A DNA stretch of 64,000 nt from Devosia sp. A16. GTDB taxonomy: Bacteria > Pseudomonadota > Alphaproteobacteria > Rhizobiales > Devosiaceae. The stretch spans positions 4,131,501-4,195,500 of the forward strand of contig NZ_CP012945.1 of assembly GCF_001402915.1 (NCBI RefSeq). Direction: 5' to 3'. A program made the translations under genes and the position numbers. Positions 33,778 to 42,346 of the stretch are shown piece after piece (positions within the stretch are counted from its first letter, which is position 1; every line of letters starts with the position of its first letter). The notes under the pieces were generated by a model. The model saw only the letters and a list, made by a program, of their open reading frames with translations, did no database searches and was not told the origin of the DNA.

Positions 33778-35967
33778 TCACTGATCGCCCGTCGGGGCGT
33801 TGCCGAACCGTCGAGTAAGGTCGGCCGCCAGCTGCTGCAACCTCGCCAGATCCTCCTCCCCGAACGCGTGCGGTTCGTAGTCGACGATGACCAGCGAGCC
33901 TACCGTCAGCCCGTCGTCCAACGTAAGCGGAACGCCGGCGTAGAAGTCGATCCCGTTTCCGATCAGGTAGGGATTGTCGGCGAACTCCTCACCTTCGGCA
34001 CCGGGAGAGACCACAAGCGGAGCGCCACGCTCTGCGATTGTTTCCGTAAGCTTGTACGCCCCCTCTTCGTCCCGGTGCCTTTCGTCGTCCAAGAGGTTGA
34101 TCGTCGCCAAGGGAACCTGCATAGCCTCGGCCACCGCCTGCAACGCTCGCCCAAGCTCGTCGTCGCCCCGCCCCGCTCCACGGAAGGGTTGATGCCCCGC
34201 CAGCTTGATGGCCGCCGCCGCGATGTCGAGGTAGCTGTCGATCTCGGCCAGCGTGTCCTCAAAACCCTGCGTGACGCTGTCCACGCGTAGAGCGTCCCCG
34301 GACAGGGCAGGGGGCGTTGCGCCGAGATGGGCGACGATGACTTTCAGTTTGGGGCGGACGGACTTGAGCCGGCGCGCAACGTAACGCGTTTGAGCCTTGA
34401 TGTCGGCGCCGAGATAGAAGAGGCAGACGACTTCCGCGCCTTCGATGTCGATACGACCGATGCTCTCCTGGCGGACAGCCATCGGCGGCAGGACGCGAGA
34501 TCCCACACTTTGCGCAGCCAACCGCTGTGCAACCACTCTTGCGGCGCTCTCGTCGATTTCGCTTCGTCCTCCTATGAGAACGACCGCATTGCCCTCCAGC
34601 GGCTCGGTTTGTCCCAGTTCCTCGATGAGCGTGTCGATGCTGGTCGCGAGCACCCGCCGCTGCGCCAGCGCCTCCGGTGTGTCGACCAGTTCGGCGCTCG
34701 CCAGCCTGAGGGCCGGAAGCAACGTATTCTCCTGGAAGCTTTCGAGACCGTTTTTCTCGACGATCTCTTCGGCGAGTTCGATCGCTTCTTCCACGCTGCC
34801 CTTGAGCATGCGCTGATAGAGCCGCTCGGGCGGTTCGAGCACCGGTTCGCTGCCCAGAAGGGTTTCAAGCACCTGAAACTGCGGAATGTAGCGGCCGATC
34901 ACGACCAGACAAACCGTCATCGGCGTGGCAAGGATGAGACCGACCGGTCCCCACAGGGTGGCCCAGAACATCGCGGAAAGCAGGATGGCAACCGGAGAAA
35001 CTCCGGTGCTGGCGCCATAGATGCGCGGCTCCACCACGTTGGCGACCGTAAGATCGATGATGACAAACAGTCCGACCGTTGCCAGCAGCATGCCCCAGCC
35101 TGAATCCACCGCAAAGGCGAGCAGCATCGGTATGGACGCGACCAGCAGCCCGCCGACGAACGGGATGTAGCGGAAGAGCATTATCATCAGGCCCCACAGG
35201 ATCGCTCCCGGCACCCCGATGACCAGCAGACCGAGGCCGAAGACCGTCCCGTAGCCCACGTTGATGAAGAACTGCAGCTGCAGATAGCGGCCTACACGCT
35301 GGCTTGCGTCGCTCATCGCCAGGTTCGTGGTGCTGTAACCGCCGCGGCTGACCAGTCGAATGAACCTTTCCTGCAGTTCGCCTCGGCCCATCAGCAGGAA
35401 GATCAGGAAGATCACGACGATTGCAGCCGTCGCCAGGGGGCCTGCAAGCGTGCCCAGTAAAGTGCTCACCACTCCCAGTGGATTGCCCACCTCGTTGGCG
35501 ATCGTCACCGGAATGGGAGTACCTGATCGTGGCGCGGAGGAGCCGACATGCGGAGCCGAGGACAGCTGATCGGTGAGTGACCCCAACGCCGCTGTCAGTC
35601 CGTCGAGGAATCCGCCACCCTCGAGTTGCTGTTGCACAACGCGGAGCTTGTTCGCGATGGTCGTCTGGTAGGCAGGGAGCTCGGCACCGATATGGATAAG
35701 CTGCGTTGCCGCCACATAGGCGAACAGGCCGAGAATCAGAAGTGCTGCGAGGACGCTGACGATCACCGCGACGGGGTCGGGAAAATGAAGCTTTCGACTT
35801 AGCAGCTCAACCATCGGGTTGAGGGCAAAGGCCAGGAGAACGGCCAGCACCAGCGGTACGAGAATACCCGCGCCCAGATACAGAATGGCGACGACCAGCG
35901 CGAAGGTCGCCACCGTCTCGAAAATCCCACGACGCGTCAGCGGCGGCCGCTCGGAAAGACGCAACAT
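33778..35967 (-). CDS. AI-2E/PerM-family membrane protein fused to a cobalamin-binding-like and a GAF domain
   Basis: A 729-residue protein. Residues 1-365 form the AI-2E/PerM fold: about eight helices, the long loop 90-170, and PFVGGLLVASIPMLLAFAVD and WGPVGLILATPMTVCLVVIGRY. Residues 380-450 are helical (VEEAIELAEEIVEKNGLESFQENTLLPALRLA), resembling the cap of B12-binding modules, and 460-590 look like a Rossmann-type B12-binding-like domain, though without a clear DxHxxG motif. Residues about 605-720 are a GAF domain (VPLATINLLDDERH..., FYAGVPLTLDDGLTVGSLVIVD). The ATG at 35967 is chosen over an earlier in-frame start because the membrane domain begins there. Function unknown: an exporter or membrane protein with built-in cytoplasmic sensing. 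Confidence 0.85.
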   Translation of the reverse strand: MLRLSERPPLTRRGIFETVATFALVVAILYLGAGILVPLVLAVLLAFALNPMVELLSRKLHFPDPVAVIVSVLAALLILGLFAYVAATQLIHIGAELPAYQTTIANKLRVVQQQLEGGGFLDGLTAALGSLTDQLSSAPHVGSSAPRSGTPIPVTIANEVGNPLGVVSTLLGTLAGPLATAAIVVIFLIFLLMGRGELQERFIRLVSRGGYSTTNLAMSDASQRVGRYLQLQFFINVGYGTVFGLGLLVIGVPGAILWGLMIMLFRYIPFVGGLLVASIPMLLAFAVDSGWGMLLATVGLFVIIDLTVANVVEPRIYGASTGVSPVAILLSAMFWATLWGPVGLILATPMTVCLVVIGRYIPQFQVLETLLGSEPVLEPPERLYQRMLKGSVEEAIELAEEIVEKNGLESFQENTLLPALRLASAELVDTPEALAQRRVLATSIDTLIEELGQTEPLEGNAVVLIGGRSEIDESAARVVAQRLAAQSVGSRVLPPMAVRQESIGRIDIEGAEVVCLFYLGADIKAQTRYVARRLKSVRPKLKVIVAHLGATPPALSGDALRVDSVTQGFEDTLAEIDSYLDIAAAAIKLAGHQPFRGAGRGDDELGRALQAVAEAMQVPLATINLLDDERHRDEEGAYKLTETIAERGAPLVVSPGAEGEEFADNPYLIGNGIDFYAGVPLTLDDGLTVGSLVIVDYEPHAFGEEDLARLQQLAADLTRRFGNAPTGDQ

Positions 35968-36215
35968 CGTTATGCCTCGCCCCAGATGACACACAATGGC
36001 CGATGAGGGAGGAAGTTGCGGCGCCAAACGCAATATCGGCGCCACGGAGGCCAAGGGATCATGGCACTTGTAGCCCCCCGCAGTAAGGCTTCATGGCGAG
36101 ATTCCTCCAGGCTGCGCGCTGGCGCGGCAGCCAATCGCAGCCGGACGAATGGCGAGTTGCCGGCGCCGGCCGGTCGGTGCGGCAACCGGCGCAATGGCCG
36201 ACCACCGCGCTTCAC

Positions 36216-36764
36216 TCAGGGAGAGGCGGGAACAATCTCGCCCATCGGACCGGCAGGGCCGATCGGTCCGGTATCTCCCTTGGGGCCGGGCGGGCCGGCG
36301 TCGCCCTTGGGGCCAGCGACACCCGGATCGCCCTTGGGGCCGGCGGGGCCGACTGGGCCGACATCGCCCTTGGGTCCGGTGGGGCCGGTATCCCCCTTCG
36401 GACCTGCAGGGCCGGTCGGGCCGGTATTTCCTTTTGGACCGATTGGTCCGGAATCACCTTTCGGGCCTGCGGGGCCAACGGGGCCGGTGCTTCCAGCCGG
36501 ACCCACCGGGCCTGTCTCCCCAACCGGGCCCGCGGGGCCGACGGCACCTGTGTCGCCCTTGGGACCGGCGGGTCCCGCATCTCCCTTGGGACCTGCCGGC
36601 CCGGCGAGCAGTTGCACCGCATCAATGTCGGCGGATCTGGCTCCTCCAAAGGCGTTCACGATCGTACCGCCCGTGACGCTGTTCCAGATCAGCAACAAGA
36701 CAAAGAAGATGAAGGCTCCGACAAAGCCCGGCAGCACTCTGCCGACCCACCATTCCCGATCCAT
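36216..36764 (-). CDS. Membrane-anchored collagen-like repeat protein
   Basis: A 182-residue protein. Residues 11-30 form one transmembrane helix ([20 protein letters not shown]), then a short spacer, then 41 uninterrupted Gly-X-Y triplets (residues 55-177) rich in GPA, GPK, GDT and GPV, ending with VPASP. Such repeats form a collagen-type triple helix in bacteria. With the positive-inside N-terminus, the stalk should lie in the periplasm or outside. A GGGAGG site precedes the ATG. It follows the same direction as the AI-2E-like gene, about 250 bases upstream of it. No globular head or trimerisation domain is visible beyond the helix. Confidence 0.9.
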   Translation of the reverse strand: MDREWWVGRVLPGFVGAFIFFVLLLIWNSVTGGTIVNAFGGARSADIDAVQLLAGPAGPKGDAGPAGPKGDTGAVGPAGPVGETGPVGPAGSTGPVGPAGPKGDSGPIGPKGNTGPTGPAGPKGDTGPTGPKGDVGPVGPAGPKGDPGVAGPKGDAGPPGPKGDTGPIGPAGPMGEIVPASP

Positions 36765-37014
36765 GGCAACCTCCCGTTTGGGACGAGCGTGTCACGCTCC
36801 GGCGTCCAATGCATGTCAGTTTGTTAATTGATCCACCAGAACGGTGCCGGGCATCGATGCTGATCCCGGCGTGCTTGTCGCTGGCGCCGCGCTTTCATCG
36901 CTGCCGGCTCGGGAACAGATGCGCGTGGTTTTGGCTCGGCGTCCCATCCAGAAGAAGGTCCTTGGCGCCTAGTGGGCGAAAAAGGCTGGAACCCGGCAGA
37001 TGATCTGAAGAGAT

Positions 37015-37089
37015 TGGCGCGCCCAAGGGGAATCGAACCCCTGTTCCCGCCGTGAGAGGGCGGTGTCCTGACCGCTAGACGATGGGCGC
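37015..37089 (-). tRNA. tRNA-Glu (anticodon CTC)
   Basis: Minus-strand cloverleaf: acceptor GCGCCCA pairs with TGGGCGC, anticodon loop CTCTCAC inside a CCGCC/GGCGG stem, T-loop GTTCGATTC, discriminator G and encoded CCA. Reads GAG codons. Confidence 0.95.
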
Positions 37090-37151
37090 GGAGGAACTCT
37101 GTTATCGGCGATGAGCGCCGTACCGTCAACCACCGGCCCATGAGGGGAAGG

Positions 37152-37226
37152 TGGCGCGCCCTAGGGGAGTCGAACCCCTCTCTGCACCGTGAAAGGGTGC
37201 CGTCCTAACCGATAGACGAAGGGCGC
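37152..37226 (-). tRNA. tRNA-Glu (anticodon TTC)
   Basis: Minus-strand cloverleaf 62 bases from the previous tRNA: acceptor GCGCCCT/AGGGCGC, anticodon loop CTTTCAC inside GCACC/GGTGC, T-loop GTTCGACTC, discriminator G and encoded CCA. Reads GAA codons. The pair covers both glutamate codons and is probably co-transcribed. Confidence 0.95.
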
Positions 37227-37314
37227 CGCGGTGGCGTCCGTATAGGGAGGTTCATCCGGGCTGGCAAGGGTGTTTTTCGAAGAACTGGTCGCTAACTCCG
37301 GCCCTGTGGAACAA

Positions 37315-37770
37315 CTAGCATCCCGAGAACGTGACGGGCTTCTTCCAGCCGCGCGGCCGGTCGCGCACATCGACATGGATGAAGTTGCGTCCGGGGTAGC
37401 AGCCGAGGCCGCCGACCTGCTCGTTGCGCATGGCAAAGGCGACGAGCTGGCCCTTGTTGACACCCGGAATGAAGAAGTCCACCGCCATGCAGCGCATGTG
37501 GTAGCTCGAGTCCTCGCCGCCGCCGATGATGTTGCGGATCGGGTCGCGATATTGCGAGTTGACGACGATCTTCCTGCCGAACTTGCGTTCGAACGAAGCG
37601 ATCACCGAGCGCAGCTTCGGCGAGACGCAGGAATTGTCGACGTCCTCGGACGACAGGTACATGCCGGCGCGCTGTACGTAGCCGCTGTACGAGGCGCCGC
37701 CGCCGCCACCCACGAAGAAGCAGCCGCTCAGCAGCAGGGCGCTCGCGAGCGCCGCAATCAGTCGGATCAT
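37315..37770 (-). CDS. M15-type (YcbK/DUF882-like) murein peptidase-like lipoprotein
   Basis: A 151-residue lipoprotein: signal LIAALASALLLSGC with the lipobox cysteine, then a Gly-rich spacer. The catalytic-type domain has IVVNSQYRDP, SSYHMRCMAVDFFIPGV (the H-x6-D zinc motif of M15A D,D-carboxypeptidases) and a late FIHVDVR histidine. These residues fit a zinc-dependent murein carboxypeptidase or L,D-peptidase anchored in the envelope. Whether it is active is not known. It lies just downstream of the two tRNA-Glu genes in their direction. Confidence 0.88.
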   Translation of the reverse strand: MIRLIAALASALLLSGCFFVGGGGGASYSGYVQRAGMYLSSEDVDNSCVSPKLRSVIASFERKFGRKIVVNSQYRDPIRNIIGGGEDSSYHMRCMAVDFFIPGVNKGQLVAFAMRNEQVGGLGCYPGRNFIHVDVRDRPRGWKKPVTFSGC

Positions 37771-37913
37771 TGGTCACTTCCCATGCCGCCGGAGGGCGGT
37801 AGCAGAACGCCGGCCCTTGCCCGGCCGGCGCTCGAGGAAGCTACTCAGTCTTGGCTAACTGCCCGCTAAGCCGATTGGTTAGCGCTCGGTTACCGCATCT
37901 GCCCCGAAGGCCG

Positions 37914-38333
37914 TTACCAGGCGCCGGTGTTCGGCATCGACAGCCACGGCTCGGCCGGAGCGAGCGCCGCGCCTTCCTGCAGGATCTCCACCGAGATGTT
38001 GTCGGGCGAACGAACGAAGGCCATGCGGCCGTCGCGGGGAGGGCGGTTGATGGTGTAGCCGAGCTTCTGCATGTGGGCGCAGAACTCGTAGATATTCTCG
38101 ACCTCATAGGCGAGGTGGCCGAAATTGCGGCCGCCCGTGTAGACCTCGGGGTCCCAGTTATAGGTGAGCTCGACCGGCGTCTCGTGCTGTCCCTTGGGGG
38201 CGAGAAAGATCAGCGTATAGCGACCCTTCTCGTTCTCGGTGCGGCGGATCTCCTCGAGCCCGAGGCCATCGCGATAAAACCGAAGGCTGGCCTCGACATC
38301 GGTGACCCGCACCATGGTGTGGAGATATTTCAA
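37914..38333 (-). CDS. gloA: Lactoylglutathione lyase (glyoxalase I)
   Basis: A 139-residue VOC-fold enzyme. The metal ligands of glyoxalase I are in place: His5, Glu55 (VELTYN), His73 (FGHLAYEV) and Glu116 (SVEILQ). It converts the methylglyoxal-glutathione hemithioacetal to S-lactoylglutathione. The start is a TTG at 38333, preceded by GGGAGG at good spacing; no ATG fits the usual N-terminus. The frame stays open far upstream, but that part is non-coding. It stands alone. Confidence 0.88.
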   Translation of the reverse strand: MKYLHTMVRVTDVEASLRFYRDGLGLEEIRRTENEKGRYTLIFLAPKGQHETPVELTYNWDPEVYTGGRNFGHLAYEVENIYEFCAHMQKLGYTINRPPRDGRMAFVRSPDNISVEILQEGAALAPAEPWLSMPNTGAW

Positions 38334-38606
38334 GTCTTGTCCTCCCTGCAACTGTGGTGCGTGCGGCCTACAACGGCTGGCCGCCCGCATCAAGTTGGAC
38401 ACTCGTCGGCAGCGGGTGGTGAAAAACGGCGGATGATGCTGTCGACCGCGCTGATTTCGCTGCGCCACCGGCGGCTCCGAGGCAGTTGCGAAAAACCCCT
38501 GACAAAATCGTAAACGCTTCTTAACTTCCTGTGCTGAATCGGACACAGTGTCCCACATGTGGCGTACCCCGATCAGCAGCGGGGCGAGTACGAAAAGGCT
38601 TGACGC
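38334..38606. promoter_or_regulatory. Divergent intergenic region upstream of the cold-shock gene
   Basis: No gene is seen. A perfect palindrome, GGACAC-A-GTGTCC (38541-38553), and an AT-richer stretch (38485-38525) mark the probable promoter and long leader of the cold-shock gene. Long structured leaders are usual for this family. Confidence 0.35.
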
Positions 38607-39230
38607 ATGGGGGCCAAGTTTACAGCCGATGGTGGCGAACCCGGGTTCCGGTCCGATGAGACCGACCCGCGTCGACAGCATACGGCAACCGATCACGGCG
38701 GGGACGCCAATCTCGATGTCATCGAGGTTGTTGGGTCGATCAAGTGGTTCGACGTGTCCAAGGGATTTGGCTTCATCGTCCCCGACGATGGCCGCCCCGA
38801 TGTGTTGCTGCACGTGACCTGTCTAAGGCGCGATGGCTACCAGACCGCCTATGAGGGCTCGCGCATCGTCGTCGAGGCCCTGGCGCGGCCGGGTGGGTTG
38901 CAGGCCTTCCGTATTCTCTCGATGGACGATTCGACTGCCAAGCACCCGGCTCAGATGCCGGCGCCGCGGACGCACGTCACGGTCGAGCCGACCAGCCGCC
39001 TCGAGCGGCTGGAGGTCAAGTGGTTCAACCGCATCCGCGGCTTCGGCTTCCTGTCGGCCGGCGACGGGGCTCCGGACATCTTCGTCCACATGGAGACCTT
39101 GCGGCGCTTCGGCATCACCGAGCTGCGTCCCGGCCAGCACGTGCTGGTGCGTTACGGCACCGGCCCCAAGGGACTGATGGTCGCCGAAATCCGCCCCGAC
39201 GGCTGGGGCGACGCTCCATCCTCGCACTGA
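38607..39230 (+). CDS. Double cold-shock-domain protein
   Basis: A 207-residue protein with two CspA-type domains. Domain 1 (about 40-105) has [20 protein letters not shown] and DVLLHVT. Domain 2 (about 133-200) has [19 protein letters not shown] and [13 protein letters not shown]. Both keep the RNP1-like KGFGF/RGFGF patch that binds single-stranded nucleic acid. The first 38 residues are charged and probably disordered. Two-domain versions are usual in Hyphomicrobiales, commonly beside a DUF192 gene as here. Likely RNA chaperone. Confidence 0.9.
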   Translation: MGAKFTADGGEPGFRSDETDPRRQHTATDHGGDANLDVIEVVGSIKWFDVSKGFGFIVPDDGRPDVLLHVTCLRRDGYQTAYEGSRIVVEALARPGGLQAFRILSMDDSTAKHPAQMPAPRTHVTVEPTSRLERLEVKWFNRIRGFGFLSAGDGAPDIFVHMETLRRFGITELRPGQHVLVRYGTGPKGLMVAEIRPDGWGDAPSSH

Positions 39231-39379
39231 TCTCCTGCTGATCGTCCTCCGGAAGCCATGCTCACGGGGATGGAGTGACGAGGGGTGCCGGAGAGCCCAA
39301 GCGGACTCGCAACGCTGTTCCCGAACCCGGAGCGTCGCGCTAAGGTGACGCCGATCCACACCTGACCCTAAAGCTCTCC

Positions 39380-39841
39380 ATGAACATCTTCCGGGCCCTG
39401 CATGGCGCCTTCGTCGCCTTCCTGTTCCTGACGCTCACGGCGTGCGCCTCCGACGACCGGCTGGTCATCGAGTCGCGCAACGGCAGCCACAGCTTCACCG
39501 TCGAGGTGGTGGATACGCCGGAAGGCCGAGCCAAGGGGCTGATGTATCGCGAGACCCTCGCACCCGATGCCGGCATGCTGTTCGACTTCAAGGAAAGCCG
39601 CGAAGTCAGCTTCTGGATGAGCAACACGCTGATCCCGCTCGACATGGTGTTCATCACCGCCGAGGGCCTGGTGGCCAATATTCACGCCAACGCCCGCCCG
39701 CTCGACCTCACGTCTATCCCATCCGACGGCCCGGTGATGTTCGTGCTCGAAATCCCCGGCGGCCGCGCCAAGGAACTGGGAATTGCCGCCGGCGACCGGG
39801 TGGTGCACGACCGGATCAAGAACGGCGCTATAGCCGGCTGA
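39380..39841 (+). CDS. DUF192-family exported protein
   Basis: A 153-residue protein with a lipoprotein-like signal (GAFVAFLFLTLTAC). The DUF192 fold follows: FTVEVVDTPEGRAKGLMYRETLAPDAGMLFDF, VSFWMSNTLIPLDMVFI and the closing VLEIPGGRAKELGIAAGDRV. The family is widespread and of unknown function. It follows the cold-shock gene, a conserved pairing. Its last 14 bases overlap the convergent hemolysin III gene. Confidence 0.88.
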   Translation: MNIFRALHGAFVAFLFLTLTACASDDRLVIESRNGSHSFTVEVVDTPEGRAKGLMYRETLAPDAGMLFDFKESREVSFWMSNTLIPLDMVFITAEGLVANIHANARPLDLTSIPSDGPVMFVLEIPGGRAKELGIAAGDRVVHDRIKNGAIAG

Positions 39842-40514
39842 TCACCATGCAGTCGAGCACCGCGACGAGGTGGAGGCTGGCGCCGGCCACCACGAAGCCG
39901 TGCCATACGGCATTGTGGAAGGTCAGCCGTTCCCACAGGTGGAAGATCAGCCCGACGCTGTAGCAGAGCCCGCCCGCCACTAGCAGCCACAGTGCTGCGC
40001 TGGGCAGGTGCGAGGCCAGCGCCTGGAACACGAACACGCCGCTCCAGCCGATCCCCAGATAGAGCACGATCGCGCCGCGCCCGAACCGGTGCGGCACGAA
40101 CAGTTTCAGCGCCATGCCGGTGAGCGCCGATCCCCAGATCAGCACGCCGGTAATGATGCTGGAGGGCGTCGCCCCTAGCAGCACCAGGAACGGCGTGTAG
40201 GTGCCGGCGATGAACAGGAAGATCGCCGCCTGGTCCAGCCGCGCCAGGGTGCGCTTGGCCGGCGAGGCGATCGGGCAGAGGTTGAAGGCGAGCGAGATGC
40301 CGAGCACCAGCAACAGGCTCCCCACGTACAGCACCAGGGCCGGCAACTCGTTGGGCGCTGTCTCGTAGCCGGCAAAGGCCAGCAGCACCGCGCCAAGCGC
40401 TACCGCCACGACGATGCCGATGCCGTGCACCACCCCGTCCGCGATCAGCTCGGGCAGCGTGAAGGGGCGGCCTCGGGTCCACCAGGTGCGGGCAATGGTC
40501 GTTTCGGTCGTCAA
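39828..40514 (-). CDS. Hemolysin III / TrhA-family membrane protein
   Basis: A 228-residue protein with seven predicted transmembrane helices. It keeps the PAQR-family residues: ELIADGVVHGIGI near the N-terminus, an Asp/Phe region (LDQAAIFLFIAGTYTPF) and the C-terminal FHLWERLTFHNAVWHGFVVAGASLHLVAV with the metal-ligand histidines. TrhA-type members affect membrane energetics and lipid homeostasis; the haemolysin name is historical. It is divergent from an ArsR gene with palindromes between, so probably under its control. Confidence 0.88.
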   Translation of the reverse strand: MTTETTIARTWWTRGRPFTLPELIADGVVHGIGIVVAVALGAVLLAFAGYETAPNELPALVLYVGSLLLVLGISLAFNLCPIASPAKRTLARLDQAAIFLFIAGTYTPFLVLLGATPSSIITGVLIWGSALTGMALKLFVPHRFGRGAIVLYLGIGWSGVFVFQALASHLPSAALWLLVAGGLCYSVGLIFHLWERLTFHNAVWHGFVVAGASLHLVAVLDCMVISRL

Positions 40515-40537
40515 AGCTGGTCTTTCGCGAAAATAAG

Positions 40538-40620
40538 CTGTGACAATCCCGTCATCGGACTGTCACAGTCAACCCATTCGCGCGTCGAGCGCTTGACACG
40601 TAACGCAGTTGTTACAACTG
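40538..40620. promoter_or_regulatory. Two operator-like palindromes in a divergent promoter region
   Basis: CTGTGACA (40538-40545) / TGTCACAG (40561-40568) is a perfect inverted repeat close to the hemolysin III gene. CAGTTGT-T-ACAACTG (40606-40620) is a 15-bp palindrome close to the ArsR gene, just after a TTGACA box (40593-40598). This fits one regulator acting on both genes. Confidence 0.6.
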
Positions 40621-40650
40621 TCCGCGCAGTTCATTGTTTCGGAAGACGAA

Positions 40651-41232
40651 ATGAGTCTCGCCGACCTCTATTCTGCCCTCGCCGATCCCACCCGCCTCAG
40701 AGTGCTGGAACTGCTGCACGCCAAGGCTCGCCCGGTGCACGAACTGGCCGCGGCCTTCGACATCAGTCGTCCTGCCATTTCGCGGCACCTGAGGGTGCTG
40801 AAGGAGGCCGGGCTGGTGCAGGAAGTGAAGCAGGGACGGGAGAACCTCTATTCGTTCCAGCGCGACGAGCTGAAGCCTGGCATTGCCTGGCTGGACTGCC
40901 ACCGCAAGCCGCCGGGCAAGTCGAGGAAGGCCGCGCTCGTCGAGGCTGTCGCTGCCGTGCCGGAAGTGCCGGCCCCGGTAGAAACACCGATCGTCGTCGC
41001 GGAACCGATCATCATGCCCGAGCCGATCGCCCCTCAGGTGCTCGCGCCGGAGCCTGTGGTGGCCGCCGAGCCCGCGCCCCCGCCTGCCGTCGCCGAGGCG
41101 GTTCCCGAGGCGATCATCGTCAAGCCAAAGGCGCCGGCCAAGCCGCGTGTTGCCAAGCCGAAGGCCGAAGCGGAACCGGTCGCCCCGCCGCCGCCCAAGC
41201 AGACTCCCCAGCTGTCGTTCTTCGACCTGTAG
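40651..41232 (+). CDS. ArsR-family regulator with a long disordered tail ending in QLSFFDL
   Basis: A 193-residue protein. Residues 1-85 form an ArsR winged helix (YSALADPTRLRVLELL, ISRPAISRHLRVLKEAGLV, wing ENLYSF). Residues 90-186 are a low-complexity tail of Ala, Pro, Val, Glu and Lys. The last seven residues, QLSFFDL, look like a sliding-clamp-binding peptide (consensus QLxLF). No metal-site cysteine pair is seen. The ATG at 40651 has GGAAG upstream. It probably represses itself and the divergent hemolysin III gene through the palindromes between them. Confidence 0.85.
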   Translation: MSLADLYSALADPTRLRVLELLHAKARPVHELAAAFDISRPAISRHLRVLKEAGLVQEVKQGRENLYSFQRDELKPGIAWLDCHRKPPGKSRKAALVEAVAAVPEVPAPVETPIVVAEPIIMPEPIAPQVLAPEPVVAAEPAPPPAVAEAVPEAIIVKPKAPAKPRVAKPKAEAEPVAPPPPKQTPQLSFFDL

Positions 41233-41305
41233 CCCGGACGCCGTCGCCGCGACGTCCGCACGCGTACGCAGATGCCCCGCGGAACCCGGGACCTGCGGCA
41301 GCCTG

Positions 41306-42184
41306 TCAGGGCCCTGGCAGCACTTCGTCGATCCGCCCGGTCAGATAGTAACCGAGGAGGCCGGCCCATTCGCGCAAGGCGAGGCTGCTCACCGAGATAT
41401 TTTCGGTGGATTGATCCGGCTTGATCCCCAGACCTTCGGCGCCGCTGGCCAGGTAGTCTGCCGGCCAGGGGACCACCGCGAAATCCGCCTTGCGAAACAA
41501 CCCTACGGCGCGCGGCATATGAAACGCCGAGGTGACCAGAAGCCAGGTCTGCCCATCGGTCGCTCCTGCCAGTTGCTTGGCGAACCGGGCATTTTCTTCC
41601 GTGTTGCGGGATTGGTCGTCGGTCAGGATTCGCTCGGGTGCGACGCCGAAAGCCTCGAAAAATCGCTTACCCGCCAGCGCTTCCGGCTCCTGCTGGACCA
41701 GCGCTGCGGGGCCGCCCGCAATGACGATCCGCGCGCCGGGATGTCGAATCGCGAGGCGCAGGGCCTCGACATAGCGGTCGCCCGAGCGGTTCAGTTCGTA
41801 GCCGCGGCGCACCGAGTTCACCTCGCCATCCATGCCGCCGCCCAGCACCACGATCCCGTCGACCTGCGCCGGCTCGGATGGTCGCTCGAACCGCTGCTCC
41901 AGCGGTGTGATCAGCACATAGCCGAACGTGGTGAAGCAGCAGACGAACAGCAGCAGCAGGGCCGATCCGACAAAGAGGCGGGCGATCCACCGGCGCTTCA
42001 GCCAGCTCAGCGCCAGCCCGGCCAGCAGCAGCAACACGACCAGCGACAACGGTTGTACGACGAGCCAGAAGATCCGCGTGAGATAGGGGAACAGGGCAGG
42101 GTCTCCACGGCGGTCGGTCTGTGGGAGAAGTCTGTTTCCGGCTTCGAAGCGTGGATCAAACCCGGCGTCCTCGCACCCTGCCAT
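41306..42184 (-). CDS. YdcF/DUF218-family membrane protein
   Basis: About 292 residues from the ATG at 42184, though the first 30 or so residues look non-coding and the true start may lie closer to the first membrane helix (FWLVVQPLSLVVLLLLAGLAL). A second helix follows (LFVGSALLLLFVCCF). The DUF218 domain shows DGIVVLGGGMDGEV, RIVIAGGPAAL, SRNTEENARFAKQL and LLVTSAFHMPRAVGLFR. SanA/YdcF/ElyC relatives act in envelope polysaccharide metabolism. It lies next to tRNA-Arg and close to the glycan block. Confidence 0.85.
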   Translation of the reverse strand: MAGCEDAGFDPRFEAGNRLLPQTDRRGDPALFPYLTRIFWLVVQPLSLVVLLLLAGLALSWLKRRWIARLFVGSALLLLFVCCFTTFGYVLITPLEQRFERPSEPAQVDGIVVLGGGMDGEVNSVRRGYELNRSGDRYVEALRLAIRHPGARIVIAGGPAALVQQEPEALAGKRFFEAFGVAPERILTDDQSRNTEENARFAKQLAGATDGQTWLLVTSAFHMPRAVGLFRKADFAVVPWPADYLASGAEGLGIKPDQSTENISVSSLALREWAGLLGYYLTGRIDEVLPGP

Positions 42185-42249
42185 CGCGATTGGGAGTCGG
42201 CAAACCCGAGGCCTGACATTCCGTCCCGATTGCGCTACACCCCCGCCAT

Positions 42250-42325
42250 GGCCTCGTAGCTCAGGGGATAGAGCAGCAGCCTTCTAAGCTGTTGGTCGCA
42301 GGTTCGAATCCTGCCGAGGTCACCA
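42250..42325 (+). tRNA. tRNA-Arg (anticodon TCT)
   Basis: Plus-strand cloverleaf: acceptor GGCCTCG/CGAGGTC, D-loop region TAGCTCAGGGGATAGAGC, anticodon loop CTTCTAA, T-loop GGTTCGAATCC, discriminator A and encoded CCA. Reads AGA codons, rare in this GC-rich genome. Confidence 0.95.
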
Positions 42326-42346
42326 GAAATTCCCGTTTGCACGGTG

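Noticed and set aside
36016-36831. Plus-strand repeat-rich frames opposite the collagen-like gene, also reading as G-P-rich repeats
   Set aside because: The repeat unit reads as proline/glycine-rich in several frames. Only the minus strand has a ribosome site, a membrane anchor and perfect G-X-Y phase.
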